5,946 bases of DNA from Bacteroidales bacterium (lineage in GTDB: Bacteria; Bacteroidota; Bacteroidia; Bacteroidales; B18-G4), in contig JAGLEK010000429.1 in NCBI GenBank assembly GCA_023145125.1, positions 1-5,946 of the forward strand, in the 5' to 3' direction. Under the pieces are notes generated by a model that made no database searches, was not told the DNA's origin, and worked only from the letters and a program-made list of their open reading frames with translations. This document shows positions 1-5,874 of the stretch, in pieces; position 1 is the stretch's first letter; every line of letters begins with the position of its first letter. The position numbers and the translations under genes are program-made.

Positions 1-806
1 ACCTGGTTGATCCTGGCGCGCACACGCACCCTCCCTCCTCTCAGGCCTTCATTATACCTTGAAAAATCGGCCAGCCCTCCTGTCGGGAAGTCCGGCAGCA
101 GCTGATAGTCCTTATTCTTCAGTATGCTGATAGAGGCATCGATAAGTTCATTGAAATTATGTGGTAGTATCTTTGAGGCCAACCCCACAGCGATCCCTTC
201 CACGCCCTGGGCAAGCAGCAAAGGAAATTTTACCGGCTGGGTCACCGGCTCCCTGTTACGGCCGTCATAGCTTAGCTTCCAGTTGGTGGTTTTAGCATTA
301 AAAACAACTTCCAGAGCAAACTTCGAAAGCCTTGCTTCTATATACCGTGGAGCAGCGGCAGAATCGCCTGTAAGGATATTCCCCCAGTTACCCTGTGTTT
401 CGACAAGCAGGTCTTTCTGGCCAATCTGAACAAGGGCATCCCCGATGGAAGCATCTCCGTGGGGATGGTATTTCATGGTATGGCCGATGATGTTGGCCAC
501 TTTGTTGAAGCGCCCATCATCCAGATCCTTCATCGCATGCAGAATACGGCGCTGAACAGGTTTTAACCCATCAAGAATATTGGGTACCGCCCTTTCAAGA
601 ATAACATAAGATGCATAATCAAGAAACCAGTTCTCATACATCCCGGAAAGCTGGATAGTCTGGTAATCACTGCCTTTAGGGTCTCCGCCATCCTCTGTAT
701 CCTGATCTGTGGCATCGACTGCATCCTCGGCCTTATCCGCTTCCTGCGGATCAGCTTGCATCCCTTCATCCTGTATAGGCTTATCTTCTTCTTTTTCCCT
801 GGCCAT
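1..806 (-). CDS. parC: DNA topoisomerase IV subunit A (ParC-like), 5' part only
   Basis: This is the N-terminal 268 codons of the breakage-reunion subunit of a type IIA topoisomerase. With its ATPase partner ParE it would relax and decatenate DNA in the cytoplasm. From the ATG at 806-804 I read an acidic, low-complexity N-terminus (residues 1-47, about 18 Asp/Glu). The winged-helix/tower core follows, with LDYASYVILERAVP (62-75), DGLKPVQRRILHAM (79-92), the quinolone-pocket segment HPHGDASIGD (114-123) and QGNWGNILTGD (138-148). The active site is AAAPRYIEARLS (150-161), with Tyr155 as the DNA-linking tyrosine and Arg154 beside it. The frame is open to the left edge, so the rest of the core and the C-terminal domain lie outside. 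The PRYIEARLS and GNWGNILTGD wording fits Bacteroidota ParC better than GyrA; GyrA is the alternative. Ala119 occupies the place of E. coli GyrA Ser83. No strong ribosome-binding site precedes the ATG. Confidence 0.93.
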   Translation of the reverse strand, partial: MAREKEEDKPIQDEGMQADPQEADKAEDAVDATDQDTEDGGDPKGSDYQTIQLSGMYENWFLDYASYVILERAVPNILDGLKPVQRRILHAMKDLDDGRFNKVANIIGHTMKYHPHGDASIGDALVQIGQKDLLVETQGNWGNILTGDSAAAPRYIEARLSKFALEVVFNAKTTNWKLSYDGRNREPVTQPVKFPLLLAQGVEGIAVGLASKILPHNFNELIDASISILKNKDYQLLPDFPTGGLADFSRYNEGLRGGRVRVRARINQ

Positions 807-848
807 CAGATCTTGTTTATTTTACTAATCTCGTTTATCCTGAATTCA

Positions 849-860
849 CCCGTTTCCGGG
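849..860 (-). other. Small GAAA-tetraloop hairpin in parC leader
   Basis: Read on the minus strand this is CCCG-GAAA-CGGG: a perfect four-pair GC stem closed by a GNRA-type tetraloop, extendable by two G-U pairs. It lies about 43 nt upstream of the parC ATG, so it would sit in the 5' leader if transcription starts upstream. The stem is short enough to be chance, and no T-tract follows, so it is not a terminator. Confidence 0.3.
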
Positions 861-892
861 CATTTGAGCAATTATTCACTCATCTATCTGCA

Positions 893-916
893 AATTTCCT
901 AAAGATTCAGGAAAAA
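893..916 (-). other. AT-rich inverted repeat downstream of batA-like gene
   Basis: On the minus strand TTTCCTGA and TTAGGAAA form an eight-pair stem (one G-U) around a four-base loop, at 895-914. A run of seven T lies on the 5' side of the stem rather than after it. It therefore does not match a standard rho-independent terminator for the batA-like transcript. It could protect the mRNA 3' end or be incidental. Confidence 0.3.
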
Positions 917-984
917 AAGTAGTCAATGAGAAGGTTTTTATTAACATTCAAACGTTCAGAAGCGCAATATAGCAAGGCTTTTCA

Positions 985-3030
985 TCACTTTCTGACTAAG
1001 CGTAGCAGCAATATCTCAAGCAGAATAAAGAATAATGCCATCCAGATAAAAAGCTTCCACAGCTTGTTTCCCTGGCTGAATTCGGTTACTGCCTGTGCAA
1101 TCTGCTCTGTTGCCGACTCTATAACAAACACATTGTCAGCATCCTGAATATTAACCATCTCCTTGATCTGATCACCGGTATAAATCTCCGGATCAGATTC
1201 CAAACGATCATAATTGAAGGAGAAACTCATGAGCACATCGCCTGATGATGATAGCCTGTAATGTCCTGCCTGAACGATCCTGTCGTATAATGAAATTTCT
1301 TTGTTACCACTTATCCCCTGTACTCCGGGGATAAATTCATAGTCAGAATCCAGCAGCTTTACCAGCAGGTTATTTTCTCCCGGAAGACTTTCCATGCCGG
1401 TGTTAATGATATTGTGCTCGCCCATGGTGTAATAGATCTGCTCCTGCGGCCGGCTGAGCATCGCCATACGGTACATAAGCGGCACCCAGATAGCGTGCCT
1501 GGCAAGATTACCGGATTCATCACCCATCGGAGCGGCCAACAGATAAACCCTTCCCCTGCCGTGGCGGGCCAAACTGATATACGGATCGCCATTCTGCAGG
1601 TCCATAATCACCTCGAGGTATTTATTTCCTGATATTTTTACCGGATAATGCCCCATGACCATGGGCAGGTCGAGATTTTCCGGAACCGATTCAAAGACTT
1701 CAGAAAATATCTCATGCCCGGTATTCAATCCTGTTACCATCAGGCTGCTTGTATCAAATGGCATAAGTTGCCCATGATCCGTTATTGATAAAAACTGATT
1801 GTATGCATTGATGTCGGCATTCATTCCGGGTATCAGCATCAGGCTTCCGCCTGAAGAAACATATTTTTTGAGTTCACCGGATAAACCCGTGCTTAAGGTC
1901 TCTATATTATCGAGAATAATGAGGTCAGCACCGGAAAACTTACTATAATCCAGCTTTTTGATCTCATCTTCCGAGTAATAAAAAACTGAATCATTCGCAA
2001 AGAGGCCGGAGAAGTAAAATCCACTTTGTTTTTCACTTATCACGAGTACAGGTATCCTGTCTTTCACCTCCCATGACAGATACATGCCATCGTCCCAGGT
2101 AATGGGATAATCTTCTATCATCACCAGGCCTGACTGGCTTCCCGGGGTGTTATTGGTAAAAGTCAGGCTTAGCTCTGCCTTAGCTTCCGCTGCTACATCA
2201 AAAGAGCCCAGGGCTTTTTGCATGCCGTTAACCATCAGCCTGACCGGGATCTTTTCCAGATCAAGCTCACCGGCATTTACCAGGCTGACATGCAATGACT
2301 GGTGTTGGTTAATATGATTGTATGGTGTTCCGAACCAGCAACTGTCGATATAGATATTTCCGTAAGCAGCTTTGATCACAGGTACCAAAAACAGCATATT
2401 TACAGTGTCTGTTTCAGGTATTTCGAGGTCGAAAGAAGACTTTTGAAAGTCGGAAAGAAAGTAAAGGTGCAGATCCGCATCACTCTCAAGAGCCTGGGAT
2501 TCCTGCATGCGCTCCCTTATCACCGATAGCATCCGATGCTTCGGGGATATTTCCAATTCATGCAACAAGCTTATAAATTCACCCCGGTTGTAATATTGCT
2601 GGTGTTTTCCTTCAAAATCATTCGTAAGCAGTTGAAACCTGTCGGAAGGCCCGTAAGCATCGGCGATCTCCTCCGCTTTTGCCTTTGCAACGTCCAGCAG
2701 GCTAAGCCCGTTGACTGTTGCCTGCATGCTCATCGAATTATCTACGTAAATGCTGACAAAACGCTCTGACGAACTTTGCATTCCGGCCGGGCCGGGAATA
2801 AACGGGCGGGCAAATGCCAATACCAGGAATGTGATAGCCAGTATCCTGCTGATCAGGATGAGCAGATGGCGCAGGCGGTGTTGCTTTTTCGTTTCATTCC
2901 TGATGCTTTTCAGAAACTTCAGGTTGGTAAAATAAATTTTCCTGTACCGCCTGAAGTTAAACAGGTGTATGATAATGGGAATGGCAATGGCCAGCAGCCC
3001 GAACAACCAGTATGGGTGGAGGAATTGCAT
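985..3030 (-). CDS. BatA-domain / von Willebrand A-like membrane protein
   Basis: This is an intact 681-residue inner-membrane protein of the Bacteroidota BatA family (aerotolerance-regulator N-terminal domain); its molecular function is not established. Residues 1-75 are the BatA module: an N-terminal membrane helix (about 8-25, followed by HLFNFRRYRKIYFTNLKFL) and a second helix (about 55-74) ending LAFARPF. A von Willebrand A-like domain follows, with a complete metal-site DxSxS motif at Asp97-Ser99-Ser101 (DNSMS) and a later Ser-Asp at 193-194. Residues about 320-400 resemble a class-I glutamine-amidotransferase-like fold (DLIILDN, then LKKYVSSGGSLMLIPG) with no catalytic Cys-His evident. 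The family-typical segment HGRGRVYLLAAPMGDESGN is at 490-508. A single C-terminal helix lies at about 657-677. The topology suggests a large periplasmic middle anchored at both ends. The usual aerotolerance-operon partners (MoxR ATPase, DUF58 protein, BatB-E) are not in the flanking sequence. The start is the ATG at 3030-3028, without a Shine-Dalgarno site. Confidence 0.88.
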   Translation of the reverse strand: MQFLHPYWLFGLLAIAIPIIIHLFNFRRYRKIYFTNLKFLKSIRNETKKQHRLRHLLILISRILAITFLVLAFARPFIPGPAGMQSSSERFVSIYVDNSMSMQATVNGLSLLDVAKAKAEEIADAYGPSDRFQLLTNDFEGKHQQYYNRGEFISLLHELEISPKHRMLSVIRERMQESQALESDADLHLYFLSDFQKSSFDLEIPETDTVNMLFLVPVIKAAYGNIYIDSCWFGTPYNHINQHQSLHVSLVNAGELDLEKIPVRLMVNGMQKALGSFDVAAEAKAELSLTFTNNTPGSQSGLVMIEDYPITWDDGMYLSWEVKDRIPVLVISEKQSGFYFSGLFANDSVFYYSEDEIKKLDYSKFSGADLIILDNIETLSTGLSGELKKYVSSGGSLMLIPGMNADINAYNQFLSITDHGQLMPFDTSSLMVTGLNTGHEIFSEVFESVPENLDLPMVMGHYPVKISGNKYLEVIMDLQNGDPYISLARHGRGRVYLLAAPMGDESGNLARHAIWVPLMYRMAMLSRPQEQIYYTMGEHNIINTGMESLPGENNLLVKLLDSDYEFIPGVQGISGNKEISLYDRIVQAGHYRLSSSGDVLMSFSFNYDRLESDPEIYTGDQIKEMVNIQDADNVFVIESATEQIAQAVTEFSQGNKLWKLFIWMALFFILLEILLLRLVRK

Positions 3031-3038
3031 GAAATTAA

Positions 3039-3047
3039 TACGCGGTT
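3039..3047 (-). repeat. Inverted third copy of AACCGCGTA core, in batA-like leader
   Basis: On the minus strand this reads AACCGCGTA, eight bases before the batA-like ATG. It equals the plus-strand nine bases at 3174-3182 and matches 8 of 9 at 3122-3130. In a minus-strand transcript it is therefore complementary to both upstream elements. It is short, and chance similarity is possible. Confidence 0.4.
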
Positions 3048-3059
3048 AGAATGTGTTTA

Positions 3060-3074
3060 TTGCATGCAAATGTA
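3060..3074 (-). promoter_or_regulatory. Candidate promoter (-7 box) and palindrome for the batA-like gene
   Basis: The minus strand reads TACATTTG at 3074-3067, a perfect match to the Bacteroidota -7 consensus TAnnTTTG. It would place the transcription start near 3060 and give a leader of about 30 nt. No TTTG is found at the expected -33 spacing; that stretch is C-rich, so the promoter is half-supported. A perfect 10-bp palindrome, TTGCATGCAA (3060-3069), overlaps the 3' half of the box and could be an operator. Confidence 0.38.
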
Positions 3075-3083
3075 ATCATAATT

Positions 3084-3100
3084 TGGGCGGTGGGCGGTGG
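3084..3100 (+). repeat. G-rich heptamer repeat TGGGCGG
   Basis: Two exact tandem copies of TGGGCGG (3084-3090 and 3091-3097) are followed by a partial TGG. The plus strand has five closely spaced G-runs, compatible with a two-tetrad quadruplex; the minus-strand transcript would be C-rich. It occupies the place where a -33 element for the downstream box would be expected. Confidence 0.55.
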
Positions 3101-3121
3101 AAAGTCAGGGAATGTGGGATT

Positions 3122-3192
3122 TACCGCGTAGCGGTTATTTAGCTGTAGCCAGAAATTTACAAAGAAACAACTCAACCGCGTAGGGGTTGTTC
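3122..3192. repeat. Two direct copies of a small palindromic element (ACCGCGTAG core)
   Basis: Copies lie at 3123-3139 and 3175-3191 and agree at 15 of 17 bases, 52 bp apart. The first is a palindrome, ACCGC-GTA-GCGGT. The second reads CAACC at 3173-3177 and GGTTG at 3185-3189, a five-pair stem with a mismatch beyond it. The pattern looks like a dispersed intergenic palindromic repeat, but whether it recurs in the genome cannot be seen from this window. Confidence 0.6.
3158..3191 (-). terminator. Possible weak terminator of lon
   Basis: About 20 nt after the lon stop the minus strand reads AACAAC (3191-3186) and GTTGTT (3171-3166), complementary arms that enclose the second palindromic element. 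They are followed by TCTTTG. The stem is AT-rich and the T-tract is interrupted, so termination would be inefficient and some read-through into the batA-like gene is possible. Confidence 0.3.
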
Positions 3193-3212
3193 AAAATAAC
3201 TACAAACCCTGC

Positions 3213-5696
3213 TTAGTCTGAAACAACGGGATCTGCAACATCCAGATCTAATGGATTTTTCACTTTTTCTTTGAGCAGGGCGATGTCGACTACTTCTATC
3301 ATTTTGTCCACGTAGTGGAAATTCAAGCCTGAGATATAGTCTTCACGGATATCTTCTATGTCTTTGAAGTTTTCCTTTGACATCACTATATCCTTGATCT
3401 TCGCGCGTTTGGCTGCTAATATTTTTTCCTTGACCCCTCCTACCGGCAGCACTTTTCCCCGGAGTGTGATCTCGCCGGTCATAGCAAGGTTATTGCGAAC
3501 CTTACGTTGTGTAAATGCCGACGCCAGGGCTGTGAACATGGTGATACCCGCTGACGGGCCATCCTTTGGTGTAGCTCCTTCGGGAATATGGATATGCACA
3601 TTCCACTTTCTGAAGATATCGGGATCAATGCCTAATTGAGAGGCATGTGCCTTCAAATATTCATATGCCAGGGTTGCCGACTCCTTCATCACATCGCCCA
3701 GGTTGCCGGTGAGGGTAAGGTTTCCTTTGCCACGGCTCAGGCTTACCTCAATAAAGAGTATCTCTCCACCAACTGAAGTCCAGGCCAGTCCCGTAACCAC
3801 TCCTGCCATCTGGTCATTCAGTGCACGGTCCCTTTGAAACTTCACAGGCCCGAGGAATTTCCTGATATCATCAGCATTGACCTTTTTATTATATGCTTCA
3901 TCCATTGCAATATACCTGGCATTGCTCCGGATTACTTTCGCAATGGCTTTTTCCAGGGAACGGACACCGGCTTCACGTGTATAATCTGAAATGATCTTCT
4001 GGATAATAGCTTTTGGGAAGCTGAGTTGTCTTTTTTTCACTCCATGCTCCTGCAGTTGCTTAGGCACAAGGTGCCTCCTGGCTATTTCTACCTTCTCTTC
4101 GAGCAGGTATCCGCTGAGATCAATGATCTCCATGCGGTCACGCAGGGCAGGGTGAATGGTATTCAGGGTATTGGCCGTTGCGATGAACATGATCCTCGAC
4201 AGGTCAAAATTAATTTCCAGGTAGTTATCATGAAATTCGACATTCTGCTCAGGGTCAAGGATCTCAAGCAGGGCTGCCTGGGGATCTCCCTGTATGCTGT
4301 TCCCGCTTACCTTATCAATTTCATCGAGTACAAAGACCGGGTTCGAAGACTTTGCTTTTTTCAGGCTCTGTATGATCCTTCCCGGCATTGCGCCAATATA
4401 TGTTTTGCGGTGGCCGCGTAACTCAGCCTCATCCCTCACACCACCCAGCGACATTCGTATATATTTCCTGCCAAGGGAACGGGCAACGGATTTTCCAAGA
4501 GAGGTTTTTCCAACTCCCGGAGGCCCTACCAGGCAAAGAATTGGTGATTTATGATCTTTCTTTAATTTTATTACGGCAAGGTGTTCGATGATCCTTTCCT
4601 TAACTTTCTCCAGTCCATAATGGTCTTCATCAAGGATCTTCTGTGCGTTGTTCAGGTCGAGGTCATCAGGTGTGAACTCATTCCATGGCAGTTCGACAAG
4701 CATCTCGAGGTAGTTCACCTGTATTGAATATTCGGCAGCCTGCGGATTCATGCGCTGCAACTTTCTCAGCTCACCATCAAAGATATCTTTAACCTCTTTC
4801 GACCATTTTTTATGAGATGCAATTTCTTTCATCTCATTGATCTCCTGTTCATAAGGGCTGCCACCGAGCTCTTCCTGGATGGTCTTTAACTGCTGGTTGA
4901 GCAGAAAGTCACGCTGTTGCTTATCAAGGTCGGTCTTGACCTTATCCTGAATCTGGTTCTTCAGCTCCAGCACCTGCATCTCGCGACTCAGCGCTTTCAG
5001 TACCTTATTGGCACGTTCAAGGAAATCAGAAACTTCAAGGAGCTCCTGCTTTTCCCTGATCTCTATATTCAGGTTTGAAGATGCAAAGTTGACCAGAAAC
5101 ACAGGGCTTTCAATGTTTTTAATGGCGAATGCGGCATCAGAAGGCAGGTTTGGCGACATCTTAATGATCTGCATCGACATATCCTTCACAGAGGATATCA
5201 AAGCCTTAAAGCCTTCATCATTCTTATCGACTTCATGCTCCAGAGTTTCAAAAGTAGCCACTTTTGCCTTGAAATACGGGTCTTTCTGAAACAGTTCCAG
5301 CAGCCTGAAACGTTTCTTCCCCTGTATGATCGCCGTAGTGCTGCCATCAGGCATTTGCAGTATCTTGATGATCTGGGCCACAGTCCCGACGTGGTACAGG
5401 TCGTCAGCATCGGGATCCTCTATATTTATATCGCGTTGTGAAATTACCCCAATGATCTTATCACCGGCATATGAATCCTTTATCAGCTTAATAGATTTAT
5501 CCCTGCCAACAGTGATGGGTATCACCACTCCGGGGAACAATACATTATTTCTCAGTGGAAGAACAGGAAGCTCCTCAGGTATCTTTTCATTATTCATCTG
5601 AGCTTCATCCTCATTGGATAGCAGAGGGATGAATTCTGTTTCGCCATCAATAATATCTGAGAAATCAAGTAAATCTTTGTCAGTAAAATGCTCCAT
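3213..5696 (-). CDS. lon: ATP-dependent endopeptidase La (LonA)
   Basis: This is a complete cytoplasmic LonA protease that unfolds and degrades damaged and regulatory proteins as a homohexamer. Counting from the ATG at 5696-5694 (827 residues; E. coli Lon has 784), an acidic start leads into the LON substrate-binding domain (LPVLPLRNNVLFPG, from 43). A coiled, Gln-rich linker follows at about 240-285 (LDKQQRDFLLNQQLKTIQEELG region). The AAA+ module has Walker A GPPGVGKT (391-398), Walker B FVLDEID (455-461), sensor-1 Asn509 in FIATAN, arginine finger RDR (519-521) and sensor-2 Arg579 in GVRSLE. The protease domain has catalytic Ser715 in PKDGPSAG and Lys758 in GGVKEK, 43 residues apart as in E. 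coli (679/722). All key residues are present and the frame is unbroken. An in-frame TTG at 5708 would add four residues; I prefer the ATG because neither start has a Shine-Dalgarno site and TTG is the weaker codon. Confidence 0.97.
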   Translation of the reverse strand: MEHFTDKDLLDFSDIIDGETEFIPLLSNEDEAQMNNEKIPEELPVLPLRNNVLFPGVVIPITVGRDKSIKLIKDSYAGDKIIGVISQRDINIEDPDADDLYHVGTVAQIIKILQMPDGSTTAIIQGKKRFRLLELFQKDPYFKAKVATFETLEHEVDKNDEGFKALISSVKDMSMQIIKMSPNLPSDAAFAIKNIESPVFLVNFASSNLNIEIREKQELLEVSDFLERANKVLKALSREMQVLELKNQIQDKVKTDLDKQQRDFLLNQQLKTIQEELGGSPYEQEINEMKEIASHKKWSKEVKDIFDGELRKLQRMNPQAAEYSIQVNYLEMLVELPWNEFTPDDLDLNNAQKILDEDHYGLEKVKERIIEHLAVIKLKKDHKSPILCLVGPPGVGKTSLGKSVARSLGRKYIRMSLGGVRDEAELRGHRKTYIGAMPGRIIQSLKKAKSSNPVFVLDEIDKVSGNSIQGDPQAALLEILDPEQNVEFHDNYLEINFDLSRIMFIATANTLNTIHPALRDRMEIIDLSGYLLEEKVEIARRHLVPKQLQEHGVKKRQLSFPKAIIQKIISDYTREAGVRSLEKAIAKVIRSNARYIAMDEAYNKKVNADDIRKFLGPVKFQRDRALNDQMAGVVTGLAWTSVGGEILFIEVSLSRGKGNLTLTGNLGDVMKESATLAYEYLKAHASQLGIDPDIFRKWNVHIHIPEGATPKDGPSAGITMFTALASAFTQRKVRNNLAMTGEITLRGKVLPVGGVKEKILAAKRAKIKDIVMSKENFKDIEDIREDYISGLNFHYVDKMIEVVDIALLKEKVKNPLDLDVADPVVSD

Positions 5697-5710
5697 ATCT
5701 ATGGTCAAAA

Positions 5711-5726
5711 TGTCAGTATGTCAGTA
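5711..5726. repeat. Tandem TGTCAGTA octamer in lon leader
   Basis: Two perfect adjacent copies of TGTCAGTA lie at 5711-5718 and 5719-5726, with a third copy at 5678-5685 inside the first codons of lon. In lon mRNA they read UACUGACA. They lie 15-30 nt upstream of the start codon, where a regulator or RNA could act, but no known motif is recognised. Confidence 0.45.
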
Positions 5727-5744
5727 AATGCAGTTGCGTAGAAA

Positions 5745-5759
5745 ATTATAAGGATTATA
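5745..5759 (-). promoter_or_regulatory. Candidate lon promoter: tandem TATAAT boxes
   Basis: On the minus strand two TATAAT hexamers lie at 5759-5754 and 5750-5745. The second continues as TAATTTTC, which fits the Bacteroidota -7 box TAnnTTTG at seven of eight positions. A TTG lies further upstream (AATTGGCGGG) but about 25 bp away, longer than the usual 19-21. Transcription would begin near 5735 and leave a leader of about 40 nt. This is the best AT-rich promoter-like spot in the 250-bp upstream region; the start site itself is inferred. Confidence 0.4.
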
Positions 5760-5839
5760 CTCATAATGCCCGCCAATTGTTACATATAAGGCGTGTTCAT
5801 TTTCCCGCCTGCGCAGCTTTGTTTCAATATGGGAATTGT

Positions 5840-5856
5840 GTCAAGATTTGTGCCAA
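5840..5856 (-). promoter_or_regulatory. Near-match to a sigma-54 promoter upstream of lon
   Basis: The minus strand reads TTGGCAC-AAATC-TTGAC. The -24 element TTGGCAC is perfect, and its GG is separated by the required 10 bp from where the -12 GC should be. That dinucleotide is GA here, which usually cripples such promoters. The leader would be about 130 nt. TTGACA at 5844-5839 could instead be a -35 hexamer, but no good -10 follows it at 16-18 bp. Confidence 0.22.
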
Positions 5857-5874
5857 AGAAGGCGGGGGAAAGAG

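Larger units (their letters stand above)
807..984. other. Spacer between batA-like gene and parC
   Basis: This 178-bp stretch holds no credible gene. It is AT-rich and would carry the parC promoter and leader on the minus strand, but I find no perfect TAnnTTTG box with a spaced TTG upstream. The nearest is GAAATTTG, with one mismatch. Two small inverted repeats are present, listed separately. The batA stop codon overlaps an ATG (TGATG) that opens only a nine-codon frame, which I do not call a gene. Confidence 0.6.
3031..3212. other. Repeat-rich spacer between lon and batA-like gene
   Basis: This 182-bp gap has no gene. From the lon side it holds two direct copies of a palindromic element, a G-rich heptamer repeat, a candidate Bacteroidota -7 box overlapping a 10-bp palindrome, and an inverted copy of the palindromic core close to the batA-like start. 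It may both end the lon transcript and start the next one. Confidence 0.6.

Noticed and set aside
895..914. Inverted repeat as a rho-independent terminator of the batA-like gene
   Set aside because: The T-run lies before the stem on the transcribed minus strand and not after it, so the usual terminator order is not met; on the plus strand an A-run follows.
926..1147. Plus-strand 73-codon open frame starting in the batA-parC spacer
   Set aside because: Two thirds of it is antisense to the conserved C-terminal end of the batA-like gene. The product has no recognisable domain and is best explained as a shadow.
4026..4421. Plus-strand 131-codon open frame inside lon
   Set aside because: It lies wholly antisense to the AAA+ module of lon, which is strongly conserved and explains the sequence. 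The translation resembles no family.
5801..5871. Inverted pair TTTCCCGCCT (5801-5810) and AAGGCGGGGGAAA (5859-5871)
   Set aside because: The arms differ by a two-base insertion and are separated by about 48 bp, with no supporting context. I treat it as chance similarity among GC-rich words.
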